A stretch of DNA of 62,692 bases from CAWBNS01 sp964445105 (lineage in GTDB: Bacteria; Chlamydiota; Chlamydiia; Chlamydiales; JAJFMA01): contig CAYUJS010000006.1 in NCBI GenBank assembly GCA_964445105.1, positions 1 through 62,692 on the forward strand, written 5' to 3'. The translations under genes were made by a program, and so were the position numbers. Below, in pieces: positions 42,430 to 51,004 of this stretch; position 1 is the first letter of the stretch, and the number at the start of each line of letters is the position of its first letter. Under the pieces are notes generated by a model. That model saw only the letters and a program-made list of their open reading frames with translations, was not told the origin of the DNA and did not search any database.

Positions 42430-43056
42430 GTGAAGCTAAATTTTCCAATAGAGCAAAGCTACTTCTTCTTGCTTTCTCCCTTTCCGGAGCGGTTACGCCA
42501 AGCAAGAAATTGCCTGACCAGCTTCATCTACCGACCTCCGCTAAGCAACACCCCTTTTTTGAAGGGCAGAACGATCACAATCGTCGGTCTCGCCAGCTGC
42601 TGCCTGGCAGCCGTGCTGCTTTACCGCTGGCGCAATCGAGCTGTGCTGGCTGGCGCGGGGGTCGCACCCCTAAAAGATGCGTCCTTGAGCAGTTCCTCCG
42701 CTGATCAGATGGATAGCCCGCCTTTCGATCCGGTGGCCTTAGCGCTGAATATCAAGCGCGGTCTGGCCGCCAAGCCCGAATCTTTGCTGAATGTTTTTTT
42801 CGCCGATCTAAAAGAGACCAACTATTGTGCTCAGGAAATTCGTGAAAAAAAATTAGAAATCGTCAACGCAATCCTTAGTGTATTTCACGCAAGATTCATT
42901 GAAATCGACGGCACTAGAAAATTAGTAGATCAAACTAACAATGAGCGGCTTGCTAACCAAAGAGACCTGTTATGCACACAGTTTGACAACAGTTTCGAGG
43001 AGCTCACCTCTGGTCCTTCCAATGAAAAAATTACTAACGATAGGGACAAGCCATGA
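42430..43056 (+). CDS. Hypothetical protein with one membrane segment
   Basis: The 208-residue protein is unrecognised. A basic N-terminus (RLRQARNCL) precedes one hydrophobic helix (about residues 47-63: ITIVGLASCCLAAVLLY) followed by an arginine pair, then a Ser-rich linker and a helical C-terminal domain. The start is GTG 42430 with TAAGG six bases upstream; TTG 42400 in the same frame is an alternative. The following enoyl-CoA hydratase gene overlaps by four bases (ATGA). That coupling is unusual for a membrane protein and a soluble enzyme; a shared expression unit is certain only in so far as the overlap shows. Confidence 0.6.
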   Translation: MKLNFPIEQSYFFLLSPFPERLRQARNCLTSFIYRPPLSNTPFLKGRTITIVGLASCCLAAVLLYRWRNRAVLAGAGVAPLKDASLSSSSADQMDSPPFDPVALALNIKRGLAAKPESLLNVFFADLKETNYCAQEIREKKLEIVNAILSVFHARFIEIDGTRKLVDQTNNERLANQRDLLCTQFDNSFEELTSGPSNEKITNDRDKP

Positions 43057-43826
43057 GCGAACCACTTGTTTTTGTGGACGATTCACATCCATCCTTAAGG
43101 TTGGTGACCCTCAATCGCTCAGAAACGCAGAACGCCCTGTCGATAGAATTGATGCTGGCGCTCCAAGAAGCCATTGTCAAAATCACCAAAGAGCCAGACC
43201 AACGTGCGATTATTTTAAAGGGAGCTGGACCTATTTTCTGCGCCGGGCTAGATCTTTGTGAAGCTCTCGAGGAAGGCAGCGCACGCGCTTCCGCAGAAGT
43301 ATTGGCGCGTACTTTCCAGATACTGTACGATTGCCCCCTCGTGACTATCGCGGCGGTTCATGGGGCAGCTCAAGCCAGTGGTGCGGGCTTGCTGTGCGCC
43401 TGCGATCTGATCGTGGCCGCCAAGGGCGCAAAGTTTGCCTTTCCTGAGACGCATTACGGGCTTGTGCCCGCCCTTGCTGCCACGCTGCTAAGGCGCCAGG
43501 TCAGTGAGAGGCACCTGCGCGAGCTACTTTTTTTGGGCGAGCCCATCGACGCCGACACCGCGTTTAAAATCGGGCTAATCAACCGCGTCGTACCGCCTAA
43601 CGAACTCGAGACCACCGCACTAAAAATGGCCTTGCAAGCCTCTCAGGGGAGCGCGCAAGCAACGCGCTTGACTAAAGAGTTGATCGCACAGCTACAGCCC
43701 CAGACCTTCGAGTTACGCCTGCGCAAAGCACTCAACTTCCACCTGCAAGCCCGCGCCTCGGAGGAAGCCAAGGCACGCATCGAAGCTTGCTTCTTCAAAA
43801 CAACAGAGGATAGGGGTGTGAACTAA
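43053..43826 (+). CDS. Enoyl-CoA hydratase/isomerase family protein
   Basis: This 257-residue crotonase-fold protein has the family landmarks: FCAGLDLCEA for the oxyanion hole, AAVHGAAQASGAGLLCACDLIVAA for the CoA-binding loop, and FPETHYGLVPALAATLLRR. The enzyme could act in beta-oxidation or another acyl-CoA step. Residue ASGAGLL lies where the catalytic Glu (GGG-EL) often sits, so a hydratase with both glutamates is not assured. ATG 43053 overlaps the previous gene and has AGGGA upstream. Chlamydiaceae lack beta-oxidation, so the gene marks a broader metabolism. Confidence 0.85.
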   Translation: MSEPLVFVDDSHPSLRLVTLNRSETQNALSIELMLALQEAIVKITKEPDQRAIILKGAGPIFCAGLDLCEALEEGSARASAEVLARTFQILYDCPLVTIAAVHGAAQASGAGLLCACDLIVAAKGAKFAFPETHYGLVPALAATLLRRQVSERHLRELLFLGEPIDADTAFKIGLINRVVPPNELETTALKMALQASQGSAQATRLTKELIAQLQPQTFELRLRKALNFHLQARASEEAKARIEACFFKTTEDRGVN

Positions 43827-44012
43827 GCCCCAAGGCTCCATACCTAAAGCGCCACGAAGGCTAAAAAGGCTTCAATCAGAAAAATGCCAGCCTCATTATC
43901 AAGAAAATCGATCCACGAGAGTTCTAATCGTCTTGAAAACATCGTATAATTGCGCTTCACGAGGGCTTAAATAAACTTGCCCCTAGCTGGTGGCTAAGCG
44001 CTATTTTTGGGT

Positions 44013-45149
44013 TTATTCAACCGCTCTTTCCAAGCCGACCACAGTAATTTTTTCGCTTAAGGGAAAATAAGCGTCTCCTGGGACCACCACAGACAAGCTG
44101 TCTAAGCGCAGATCTTCAAGAGCCACACGCATAGAAGAAGTGATTTTCGGGTTTTCGGTGTACTTAAATTCAAAGCCCAGGCGCTTTCCATCTTGTAACA
44201 CCAATAGATCTAGCTCAGTGCCTCCTTGTGTGGCCCAGAAATAGCACTCTTCCGGCGCAGCATGATGCGCTCTGATCACCTCTTCCAGTGCATAGCCCTC
44301 CCAGGCCGCACCGAGCTTAGGATAGACTAGGAGCTGCTCCATATTTTTCAATCCTAAGAGCACGCCGAGTATCCCCGCATCGCGAAAATAGATCTTAGGC
44401 GCCTTTATTTGACGCTTGCTTATGTTTTCAAACCAAGGCGTGAGAGAGCGGACCATAAAGGTACCGGTCAAAATATCTAAATAGCTCCGCACAGTATGGT
44501 GAGAGATGCCCAATGAGCGACCAAAATCGCTTGTATTGAGAATTTGCGCATGGTAATGGGCCAACATCAGCCAGAAGCGGCGCATGCGCTGAGGGGCTAT
44601 CTGAAAGCCTAATGAGGGGATGTCCCTTTCCAGAAAAGTGGTGACATAAGATTGTCTCCACAGGTAGCTCTCTTCATCATCGGCCGCCAGGAAAGACCTT
44701 GGAAACCCTCCGCGCACCCACGTTTTTTCAGGTTCTTTCACCTCTTGCAATGAAAACGGGGGCAACTCAACGTAGCCAATGCGCCCGGCCAGTGTCTGAG
44801 AAGATTGGCGAATCAAGTCTCTAGACGCGCTGCCAAGAAGCAAGAATTTTTGCGCTTTATTCTTATCCACCAGCACCCTGAGGATAGGAAATAGATCCGG
44901 TCTGAGCTGAACCTCATCTATGACAATCAGTCTATGTGGCAAGCGTGCAAGAGAAAGCATCGCATTTTCCATCTGCGCCAAATCCATCGGATTTTCCAAG
45001 TCAAAGAAGCGCACCTCTGCCTCGGGATGATCCGCAGCATACTGCCTAGCTAGGGTGGTCTTTCCTACTTGCCTAGGGCCTAGCAGAGCACACACGGGGT
45101 GTACACGCAGTTGTTCCACAATCTTTTTCAGGTAGTAGGGGCGGTGCAT
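44013..45149 (-). CDS. AAA ATPase with DUF4143 domain
   Basis: The protein (378 residues) has an N-terminal AAA domain with Walker A GPRQVGKTTLARQY, Walker B RLIVIDEVQLRPDLF and the sensor FLLLGSASRDL, then the DUF4143 region with SYVTTFLERDIPSLGFQI, and a C-terminal segment (GTELDLLVLQDGKRLGFEFKYTENPKI) that resembles a PD-(D/E)XK nuclease-like fold. The family is widespread, often multicopy and thought to behave as accessory or mobile genes; the function is unknown. ATG 45149 follows AAGG. Its 5' region lies in a duplicated segment (45130-45255). A decayed relative lies at 54171-55406. Confidence 0.85.
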   Translation of the reverse strand: MHRPYYLKKIVEQLRVHPVCALLGPRQVGKTTLARQYAADHPEAEVRFFDLENPMDLAQMENAMLSLARLPHRLIVIDEVQLRPDLFPILRVLVDKNKAQKFLLLGSASRDLIRQSSQTLAGRIGYVELPPFSLQEVKEPEKTWVRGGFPRSFLAADDEESYLWRQSYVTTFLERDIPSLGFQIAPQRMRRFWLMLAHYHAQILNTSDFGRSLGISHHTVRSYLDILTGTFMVRSLTPWFENISKRQIKAPKIYFRDAGILGVLLGLKNMEQLLVYPKLGAAWEGYALEEVIRAHHAAPEECYFWATQGGTELDLLVLQDGKRLGFEFKYTENPKITSSMRVALEDLRLDSLSVVVPGDAYFPLSEKITVVGLERAVE

Positions 45150-45213
45150 GGACAAACCTTACCAATTCAGTAGCTCCCATTTTATACGTTGGCCGATTTT
45201 TTGCATAGAAACA

Positions 45214-45250
45214 CCTTGCAATTTGGAAGACGTCCTTCCAAATTGCAAGG
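45214..45250 (-). terminator. Long perfect hairpin, copy 1
   Basis: CCTTGCAATTTGGAAG (45214-45229) pairs perfectly with CTTCCAAATTGCAAGG (45235-45250), a 16-base stem with a five-base loop, about 65 bases upstream of the ATPase start. It is a copy of the hairpin after recO. Confidence 0.6.
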
Positions 45251-45490
45251 CACACTCATCCTCAGTCTACCAACGCTTTTTTGGGCTAACTGGATCTTTT
45301 CGTAAAATTCGCCGACGCTGATCAATAGCATCTCCAAGGGTTTGTCGTTGAGGATGACCCTTTTTCGACCCGACAAGCCTATCGAACTGTTTGCGCTGCT
45401 TGTGCAGAGCTGTATGCCGGGCGCATAGGCAAACCTTGCCAATTCAGTAGCTTTCACTTTATACGTCAGCTGTATTTTCATGCAGAAACA

Positions 45491-45527
45491 CTTTGCAATT
45501 TGGAAGACGCCCTTCCAAATTGCAAGG
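45491..45527 (-). terminator. Long hairpin after recO, copy 2
   Basis: CTTTGCAATTTGGAAG (45491-45506) pairs with CTTCCAAATTGCAAGG (45512-45527) with one mismatch. It begins 12 bases after the recO stop on the minus strand and is followed by GTGTTTCTGC. It is a likely recO terminator. Confidence 0.65.
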
Positions 45528-45538
45528 CATTTCCGTTC

Positions 45539-46141
45539 TTAATCCATTAGCAGGTTTTTGTACCAGTGCTCGATCTTTTCGTGAAATCGGCCGACGCCAA
45601 TCATCTGACACAGTGTTGCAAAAGACCTGCCATAAGCCAGTACGATCGCTAACTGTCGCTGTTCTTCGTCTAGCCCAGCTGGCAGAGCTTCTGGCGAAAA
45701 GAGCCCTTCGTGGCGCATGATTTTTAAGCGCAGGCTTGAAACGGCAGCTTGAGGGTCGACGAACTCTTTGAGGCGAGTGAGGTAAAGGTTGAAAAGGGCG
45801 TACATGGCAGGCGCTGGTTTTCCGGCCCACTGAGATTTAAGCACAACATCGACCAGCTGCCCGGCTGCCTCCAGTAGGGCGTAGCTTTCGCGCAAATAGC
45901 GAAACTGATTTTGTACGGTTACTTCGCGACAGCGCAGCAGCTCCCCTCTGCCACATGCGCAAATGAATTCTGCCTGTGTTAACGGCTCCATCGGCAGGCG
46001 ATTTTTGCTTTTGCGGGCAAGCCCTCCGGCCAAGAACATTTTCAGTAACCCCTGCTCGGCCGAAAACACGGTAATGATCAAATCCTGCTCTCCGTATTTG
46101 ACTACTTGCAGGACAATACCCTCGAGACGCGTTACGTTCAT
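45539..46141 (-). CDS. recO: DNA repair protein RecO
   Basis: RecO helps RecR and RecF load RecA on single-stranded DNA. The 200-residue protein begins MNVTRLEGIVLQVVKYGEQD with the OB-fold, continues LLKMFLAGGLARKSKN and ends with a helical C-terminal domain (IVLAYGRSFATLCQMIGVGR). It is shorter than E. coli RecO (242) and lacks the zinc-cysteine motif of many family members. ATG 46141 follows AGGAAAG at good spacing; the frame upstream runs toward the tRNA and is not used. It is divergent from tRNA-Arg, 42 bases between them. Confidence 0.88.
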   Translation of the reverse strand: MNVTRLEGIVLQVVKYGEQDLIITVFSAEQGLLKMFLAGGLARKSKNRLPMEPLTQAEFICACGRGELLRCREVTVQNQFRYLRESYALLEAAGQLVDVVLKSQWAGKPAPAMYALFNLYLTRLKEFVDPQAAVSSLRLKIMRHEGLFSPEALPAGLDEEQRQLAIVLAYGRSFATLCQMIGVGRFHEKIEHWYKNLLMD

Positions 46142-46183
46142 ATCTTTCCTAAAATGGATGCTGTCGTGTAGTATACGCCGTCT

Positions 46184-46257
46184 GCACCGATAGCTCAATC
46201 GGATAGAGTACCTGACTTCGGATCAGGTGGTTGGAGGTTCGAACCCTCTTCGGTGCA
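46184..46257 (+). tRNA. tRNA-Arg (anticodon TCG)
   Basis: The 74-base sequence folds as a cloverleaf: acceptor GCACCGA pairs with TCGGTGC (46250-46256) with discriminator A; anticodon arm CCTGA-CTTCGGA-TCAGG gives anticodon TCG, reading CGA and possibly other CGN codons; the T arm is GAGGTTCGAACCCTC. There is no encoded CCA. Confidence 0.97.
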
Positions 46258-46322
46258 ACTCTTTGCTTAGAAAATTCTCCCCATGTTACCATAATCCCAA
46301 GAGATCAATGCACGAGGTGACG

Positions 46323-46967
46323 ATGAATCGCAAAGCAAAATCATTGGCTGAAGAGCTTAAGGGTTACAATGTTACGGTGACAGGAAGACACGTTCAAGTC
46401 ACTGAAGCGATGAAAGACTACGCCCTGGAAAAAGTCTCTAAAATCGAGAAATTTAGTGATTCCAACCGTATCGTCGATGTCAGCATTACTATGGATGTGC
46501 AAAAAGTCGACCAAAAGGTCGATATCGTAATCAAAGTTCACCAATGGACCATCAAAAGCTCTGCCGTCACCTCTGACATGTACGCCTCGATCGACCAGGC
46601 CGTGCACAAAATCGAGAGGCAGCTGCAGCGCTACAAAAAGAAAATCCAAGATCATCAAGCTAAAGGCCTCAACGTGATCGATATGCATGTAAACGTTGTG
46701 CGCCGGCCTAGCGAAACTGAAATCCTAGAGCTCAACGAAGAGATCGAAGCGGAAAACCAACGCAAAGCAGAAAAAGAACTGCGGCCGCACGAAATTGTGG
46801 CCCAGGATTCCATACCGTTGAAAATCCTTACCTTGGATGAGGCTGTAGCCAAGATGGAACTGTCTGGTGACTCATTTCTTGTTTTCCGTGACGAATCCAA
46901 GCGCAAGCTGCGCGTGATCTACCGCCGCAAAGACGGCGACTACGGCATCATTGAGCCAGAACTTTGA
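46323..46967 (+). CDS. hpf: Long-form ribosome hibernation promoting factor
   Basis: HPF binds the 30S subunit and stalls ribosomes in resting cells; the long form joins two ribosomes into 100S dimers. The N-terminal S30AE domain reads VTVTGRHVQVTEAMKDYALEKVSKIEKF and has the basic IERQLQRYKKKIQDH helix. The C-terminal dimerisation domain begins near residue 155 (SIPLKILTLDEAVAKMEL) and ends YRRKDGDYGIIEPEL. It has 214 residues. ATG 46323 follows GAGGTG; an ATG five codons earlier is less likely. Such factors suit the chlamydial elementary body, which stores ribosomes. It lies directly after tRNA-Arg. Confidence 0.94.
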   Translation: MNRKAKSLAEELKGYNVTVTGRHVQVTEAMKDYALEKVSKIEKFSDSNRIVDVSITMDVQKVDQKVDIVIKVHQWTIKSSAVTSDMYASIDQAVHKIERQLQRYKKKIQDHQAKGLNVIDMHVNVVRRPSETEILELNEEIEAENQRKAEKELRPHEIVAQDSIPLKILTLDEAVAKMELSGDSFLVFRDESKRKLRVIYRRKDGDYGIIEPEL

Positions 46968-47440
46968 ACGAAAGGGGCCAGTGTCTCTGCCATATACGCC
47001 GCACCTGGGTCTCTGCCACACCTGAAGAGCGGGTGAGGCAACAGTTGCTGCATTGGATGATTGAATCGCTGGGCTATCCTAGAGGGCATTTGGCAGTCGA
47101 GCAATCGCTTAAACAACTTCCCCACCTGATAAATAGCCCCCTTAAAATTCCAAGACGCAGAGCGGACATCTTATGCTACGCCAAGGGTGAGGGTTCGTTT
47201 TTACCTATCTTACTCGTCGAATGCAAGGCTACAGCGTTGACCGAAGCTGTGGTCTGGCAGGTAGTGGGCTACAATCAATTCGTCCAGGCACCCTACGTCG
47301 TGCTCGCCAACGCCCAAGAAGTGCGCACAGGATCGCGCAATCCAGCTACGGGCAGATATGAATTCGTAGCCGGCTTGCCGAGATACGAGGGATTACGCTT
47401 GCCTCACGCTTCGTTTTGCAAAACGAAGCAAGGAGCCTGA
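46964..47440 (+). CDS. Type I restriction enzyme R N-terminal domain-like nuclease protein
   Basis: The 158-residue protein resembles stand-alone HsdR N-terminal domains: TPEERVRQQLLHWMIESLGYP near the start, then RRRADILC...ILLVECKA, the D-(E)XK nuclease core, and WQVVGYNQFVQAPYVVLANA. Free-standing versions are common in chlamydiae and Bacteroidetes with unknown roles. The start is TTG 46964, overlapping the hpf stop by four bases (TTGA); no ATG lies early in the frame. Its end overlaps the next gene's stop on the other strand by 37 bases. No methylase or specificity subunit lies nearby, so it is not a restriction system. Confidence 0.78.
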   Translation: MNERGQCLCHIRRTWVSATPEERVRQQLLHWMIESLGYPRGHLAVEQSLKQLPHLINSPLKIPRRRADILCYAKGEGSFLPILLVECKATALTEAVVWQVVGYNQFVQAPYVVLANAQEVRTGSRNPATGRYEFVAGLPRYEGLRLPHASFCKTKQGA

Positions 47441-49038
47441 ACAACTGCTTGGCTTTTCGATCCGTCTCTGTAGTAGATACGCGTTGCAAACTCCGAGATA
47501 TTTCGATTTTTGGAGCTAAAATTGATCCCCATCAAAATCAGGTCTTTTTCACCTGTAGCATATCTGCGCGCGTAATCTTTCTGCTCAATTTGCTTTAGAG
47601 CGGTAGCGGCGTCTTTATTGAATTTAAATTCGATTACATAGAGGCAGCTTTGCATCTCTACAACTAGATCTATCCGTCCAACGTTTGTTTGTAATTCCGC
47701 TTGTACCCGCACGCCCATAGCCTCTAACATAATAAGGAAAATGGCGTGGTAAGAGGCTTCAGATTCTTGTGTGAACAGTGTGTTAGGGATTCTAGCAAAT
47801 AAAGAGCCAATAGTCTCAATAAACCGGAGAAATTTACGCTGTTCGAGCTGCTGCTTGCAATGCAAAGCAACCTCACCGACTCTCGAAATACCCAGGCCAC
47901 CGAATTTATGCACAAGAGTTTGAAAGAATGCCTCGCGCACCTCTCTGTTAGGAAAATCTAATTTGTAATGCCTGCTAGCCTCGTCGTACTCCTTGATCGT
48001 AAGATACCCGCCCTGCCACATGAGGGGAATCAGATCGAGCTGCATCAAGTCATCAAGCTCGAGGTAGTTACTATGCCCCGCCACTGGGCCACCAAAATCC
48101 ATAACAAGACTGGGCTGCTGGCGAACCCGTTGGACGAGAAGTGTAGGCGTGCCCGTTTCAAACCAGTAATTCTCCACTCTCCCGGTGTCCAAAAAATTCA
48201 AAGTAGAGTGGGGGTTGTAGACGGGCTCTGTGCCCCAAGCGAACCGATAACCATTATACCACTCTCGCATCTCCGCTAAAACTGTCGCCTCAGTTACACA
48301 GGCGACCCCTTTAAAGAGACGGTCCTCGGTCACTTTTTTTATGCGTTCGCTCAGAAATTCCTGTAGGTCAGAAGCTGTATAGCCCAACAGCGTGGCATAG
48401 TCTGGGTGAAGCGTAATGTCTTTCAGGTTATTAAACCCAGAAAAAAGCGATACCTTAGAAAACTTGGTGACACCTGTGGCGAATACAAATCGCAGTTGTT
48501 TATCGAGCCCCTTGAGCGTTCCGTAAAAATCCTTCAGTAAAATCTGATTGCCTTTGGCTATCTCGATGTTCTCAAGATGGTCGAGCAGAGGTTTGTCGTA
48601 CTCGTCAATCAAGACTACGACTGGGCCCAACTTAAAGAGCTCTTTAACCAGATTGACCAGTCCTTCTTGCAGACTCGGGCATTCAATAGAGATGTTGTAC
48701 GACGAGGCGGTGCTCTCTAAAACCCTCCGCAAGGCAGAGGCCAGCTCGTCGGTGTTTTTCGTGGGGATTGTCGCGAAATCGAAATAAATAACAGGATGTA
48801 TTTTCCAATCGTAATTTGTATTGAATATGTGACAATTCCTAAACAGCTCTGCATCACCCTTAAAAATCGCTTCGAGCGTGCTCAAAAGAAGCGACTTACC
48901 AAACCTGCGTGGGCGTGAAAAAAAGTAGTATTGGCCATCAGTGATTAATTTATAGATTAAATCGGTCTTGTCAACATATAGGTAATTTTGGTTAATAATT
49001 TTTTCAAAAGACTGAATGCCAACTGGTAATTTTTTCAT
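47404..49038 (-). CDS. AAA-ATPase-like / PD-(D/E)XK nuclease protein (DUF1703 type)
   Basis: The 544-residue protein opens with MKKLPVGIQSFEKIINQNYLYVDKT, the AAA_ATPase-like signature, then a Walker A-like SRPRRFGKSLLLSTLEAIF, a Walker B-like VVVLIDEYDKPLLDHL, and ends with a nuclease-like VGRIDLVVEMQSCLYVIEFKFNKDAATAL (D...E-x-K). These proteins are common and multicopy in symbionts and human gut bacteria; their function is unknown and mobile or defence-related roles are suggested. ATG 49038 is chosen (GAGGTT upstream); the frame extends to 49188 without support. The last 11 codons overlap the preceding gene, perhaps after loss of an earlier stop. Confidence 0.85.
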   Translation of the reverse strand: MKKLPVGIQSFEKIINQNYLYVDKTDLIYKLITDGQYYFFSRPRRFGKSLLLSTLEAIFKGDAELFRNCHIFNTNYDWKIHPVIYFDFATIPTKNTDELASALRRVLESTASSYNISIECPSLQEGLVNLVKELFKLGPVVVLIDEYDKPLLDHLENIEIAKGNQILLKDFYGTLKGLDKQLRFVFATGVTKFSKVSLFSGFNNLKDITLHPDYATLLGYTASDLQEFLSERIKKVTEDRLFKGVACVTEATVLAEMREWYNGYRFAWGTEPVYNPHSTLNFLDTGRVENYWFETGTPTLLVQRVRQQPSLVMDFGGPVAGHSNYLELDDLMQLDLIPLMWQGGYLTIKEYDEASRHYKLDFPNREVREAFFQTLVHKFGGLGISRVGEVALHCKQQLEQRKFLRFIETIGSLFARIPNTLFTQESEASYHAIFLIMLEAMGVRVQAELQTNVGRIDLVVEMQSCLYVIEFKFNKDAATALKQIEQKDYARRYATGEKDLILMGINFSSKNRNISEFATRIYYRDGSKSQAVVQAPCFVLQNEA

Positions 49039-49402
49039 TTCAGTTTCAACCTCTTTCGGTACCTTGGAATAAAAACAGCTACAGCCTTTGCGTAACAGCG
49101 CACTTGGAGAACTAAGTCTGGCGTTAGCACCGCAGAAGCTAGGCTTACTCCTGCTCACTAGCACGCGATCGTAAAAAATCTTGACCAAGAGCTACTGATT
49201 GTCTATCCTAGCATACTCGACGCTAATCAATCGAGCTTTTCAAAGCAAAGACAGCGCCTCTCCAAAAAGCAGAAATTGTCTGCCAAAAAGACGAATAATT
49301 TTAACTATTAGCTCTGCGCGAGAAGGCAAAAAGAGGCTAGCCACTACCCCAGAAACCGTTAGTTTTTTTTAGTGGGAGCTGTTGCATGATATTAATGTAC
49401 AA
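49039..49402. other. Stretch without a gene between two minus-strand genes
   Basis: After the start at 49038 the ATPase-like frame stays open to 49188, but that part has no similarity or ribosome binding site. From 49189 to 49402 I see no gene, tRNA or clear hairpin. It includes an AT-rich patch near 49290 and a T-run near 49360. Confidence 0.4.
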
Positions 49403-50965
49403 TCAGAACCCGTGATCCCCGCCGACCGCGCCTGGGAGATTTTCGATAAAATAGTAAGTCGACAAATAGGGGTTAGTAGAAATAGCTGTGCACCAGCCGG
49501 TTGAGTTCTGCAAAAACGCGGTTAGTTGCGCGTCTTGCACAACTTCTATCACCAAAAATCCATGGGGAGCAAGCGTGATCGTGCGCTCTAATTTGGTCGT
49601 ATCGCACTCGCGGAAGAAAGCCACCTGAACTGTTGCTGCCCTTGAATAGCTCCTCGCAGGCGAACTATTGATCAGCCAGACAGAGCCTTCAGGAAATACC
49701 GGTAGCCAGCGAAAGCAGTGTGGTTTTGCCTCCAAAGCGGGGTTGAATGGGTTTAGATTGGTGCAAATATTGCAGGGGAATGAGCCGTTGGACTGGCCTA
49801 CATCAAGGCCTAGTTTAATTCTGGAAGGGAACAGAGAGCCTGGCGCACGGTGCGCCAGCACTCTAGCTGTCAGGGTGCCTGCAGCCTCTAGGCCAAGCTT
49901 AGCACAAATAGTTTTCATCTCGATAGGGGCGAAACTAGCCCCCTGAGAGACCATTTTCACTACCCTCTCGCAGATCCCCAACCGCCGCCCACGGCAATCG
50001 TAGATCTCGACGTCGATATCAATTTCACTCGGCGAGTAGATGGGATAGAAATAGACATTTGTGAAACTGGCGCCTTCGATTTTTACCGGAACCATTAGGG
50101 AGGCATCATGCCAACCGGGGTCATCGGCAAACCAATAATCATCCTCTCTGTCGGCAGCTGTACAATCGTAATAGGTGTGCGTGATGCTCATGGAGGGAAT
50201 CGCGTGCTGCACATTGCCCACAAGCAGCCTGGGATAGATCCAAGCTACTTGCAAACCTATCTTAGCTGTACCTACCTCTCCCCCCAAAAACTGCACCAAA
50301 TCAGCATGCTGCGCAGGATAAAGCACCTTCGTTTCGCAAGGTCGTAGCGCTTCGATAGGCAGATCCATGCGTAGTTCTTGCTGAGCGCGATTGTAGACGA
50401 GGAGCGCAACTGTCTGCGCAGGCACCGGCTCGGGGCCGTTGACGAAGGCAACGAAGGGTTCCTTGTCTGCGCAGGCATAGAGATTGAAGCCAGCTTCTAG
50501 CACCACAGTCTGGTCGTTCGTGTGCCAGTCTTCATGGTCGTTGTAGATACGCTGTGCGGTGTGCACAACGGTGCTAAAGTGCTCTCCATAGTAGTTGATC
50601 ACTACAGCAGGATAGGGGAAAACTAGGTCCTGCCCACTGAAGAATTCAACCTCTATACTGCCCGTAAAATGCGCTTGACCTGCGGGGATCATCTCTGCCA
50701 ACTCTAGGCGATAGGCCCGCGGCTCGCAGATAGGCTCTACGCGGCGATACAACGACGTGCCGCTAGCGTCGCGCAACGTAGCAACTAGCGTAACGGTTTG
50801 AATTTCGCGCTTCAGTGCCCAGTAGCTCAAAAATAGCAAACGGCAGCCGATGCCTTCAGAGACCAGCACCGGAAAAATCGCAGAAGAGCGGAAGTTCGGC
50901 CTGCGTGCTAGAGGCCGCGACTGAGAGTTGAGCAGCGTTTCCAGATGTGCGCGATAGCTACGCAT
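49403..50965 (-). CDS. Conserved-looking hypothetical protein, 520 residues
   Basis: I recognise no family. The protein is soluble, rich in beta-type segments and aromatic residues, and has no signal peptide, membrane segment or coiled coil. Features include PVLVSEGIGCRLLFLSYWAL, EPFVAFVNGPEPVPAQTVALL, HTYYDC with an acidic AADREDDYWFADDPGWHD, and 10 or more cysteines. It could be a sugar-binding or beta-sandwich protein; that is a guess. ATG 50965 has GGGAG nine bases upstream. It sits 39 bases downstream of asnS and probably shares its transcript (asnS and nfo are on the same strand). Confidence 0.75.
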   Translation of the reverse strand: MRSYRAHLETLLNSQSRPLARRPNFRSSAIFPVLVSEGIGCRLLFLSYWALKREIQTVTLVATLRDASGTSLYRRVEPICEPRAYRLELAEMIPAGQAHFTGSIEVEFFSGQDLVFPYPAVVINYYGEHFSTVVHTAQRIYNDHEDWHTNDQTVVLEAGFNLYACADKEPFVAFVNGPEPVPAQTVALLVYNRAQQELRMDLPIEALRPCETKVLYPAQHADLVQFLGGEVGTAKIGLQVAWIYPRLLVGNVQHAIPSMSITHTYYDCTAADREDDYWFADDPGWHDASLMVPVKIEGASFTNVYFYPIYSPSEIDIDVEIYDCRGRRLGICERVVKMVSQGASFAPIEMKTICAKLGLEAAGTLTARVLAHRAPGSLFPSRIKLGLDVGQSNGSFPCNICTNLNPFNPALEAKPHCFRWLPVFPEGSVWLINSSPARSYSRAATVQVAFFRECDTTKLERTITLAPHGFLVIEVVQDAQLTAFLQNSTGWCTAISTNPYLSTYYFIENLPGAVGGDHGF

Positions 50966-51004
50966 AGCTGAGGACTCCCGGCTTAATAGCCATGTTAGAA
51001 GAGG

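Larger units (their letters stand above)
45130..45540. repeat. Two diverged copies of a segment around the recO 3' end
   Basis: Copies lie at about 45130-45255 and 45415-45540. Shared pieces, on the minus strand, are the end of recO (GAAAAGATC...), a hairpin of 16-base arms and AGCTACTGAATTGG followed by AAGGTTTG and an ATG. The second copy holds the hairpin beside the real recO stop; the first holds the hairpin beside the ATPase start. In between, a broken frame (45182-45481) keeps a recO-like SVGEFYEKIQ. It looks like an old duplication. Confidence 0.65.

Noticed and set aside
43827..44012. Possible remnants of a gene on the minus strand (SWIDFLDNEAG; VYLSPREAQLYDVFKT)
   Set aside because: Short frames with stops and no family I can name; too weak to call.
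45182..45481. A 99-codon minus-strand frame resembling a recO C-terminus
   Set aside because: It is a diverged duplicate tail without a proper start; better described as a repeat remnant.
46964..49038. A type I restriction-modification system
   Set aside because: Only an HsdR N-terminal-like domain is present, with no helicase, methylase or specificity subunit.
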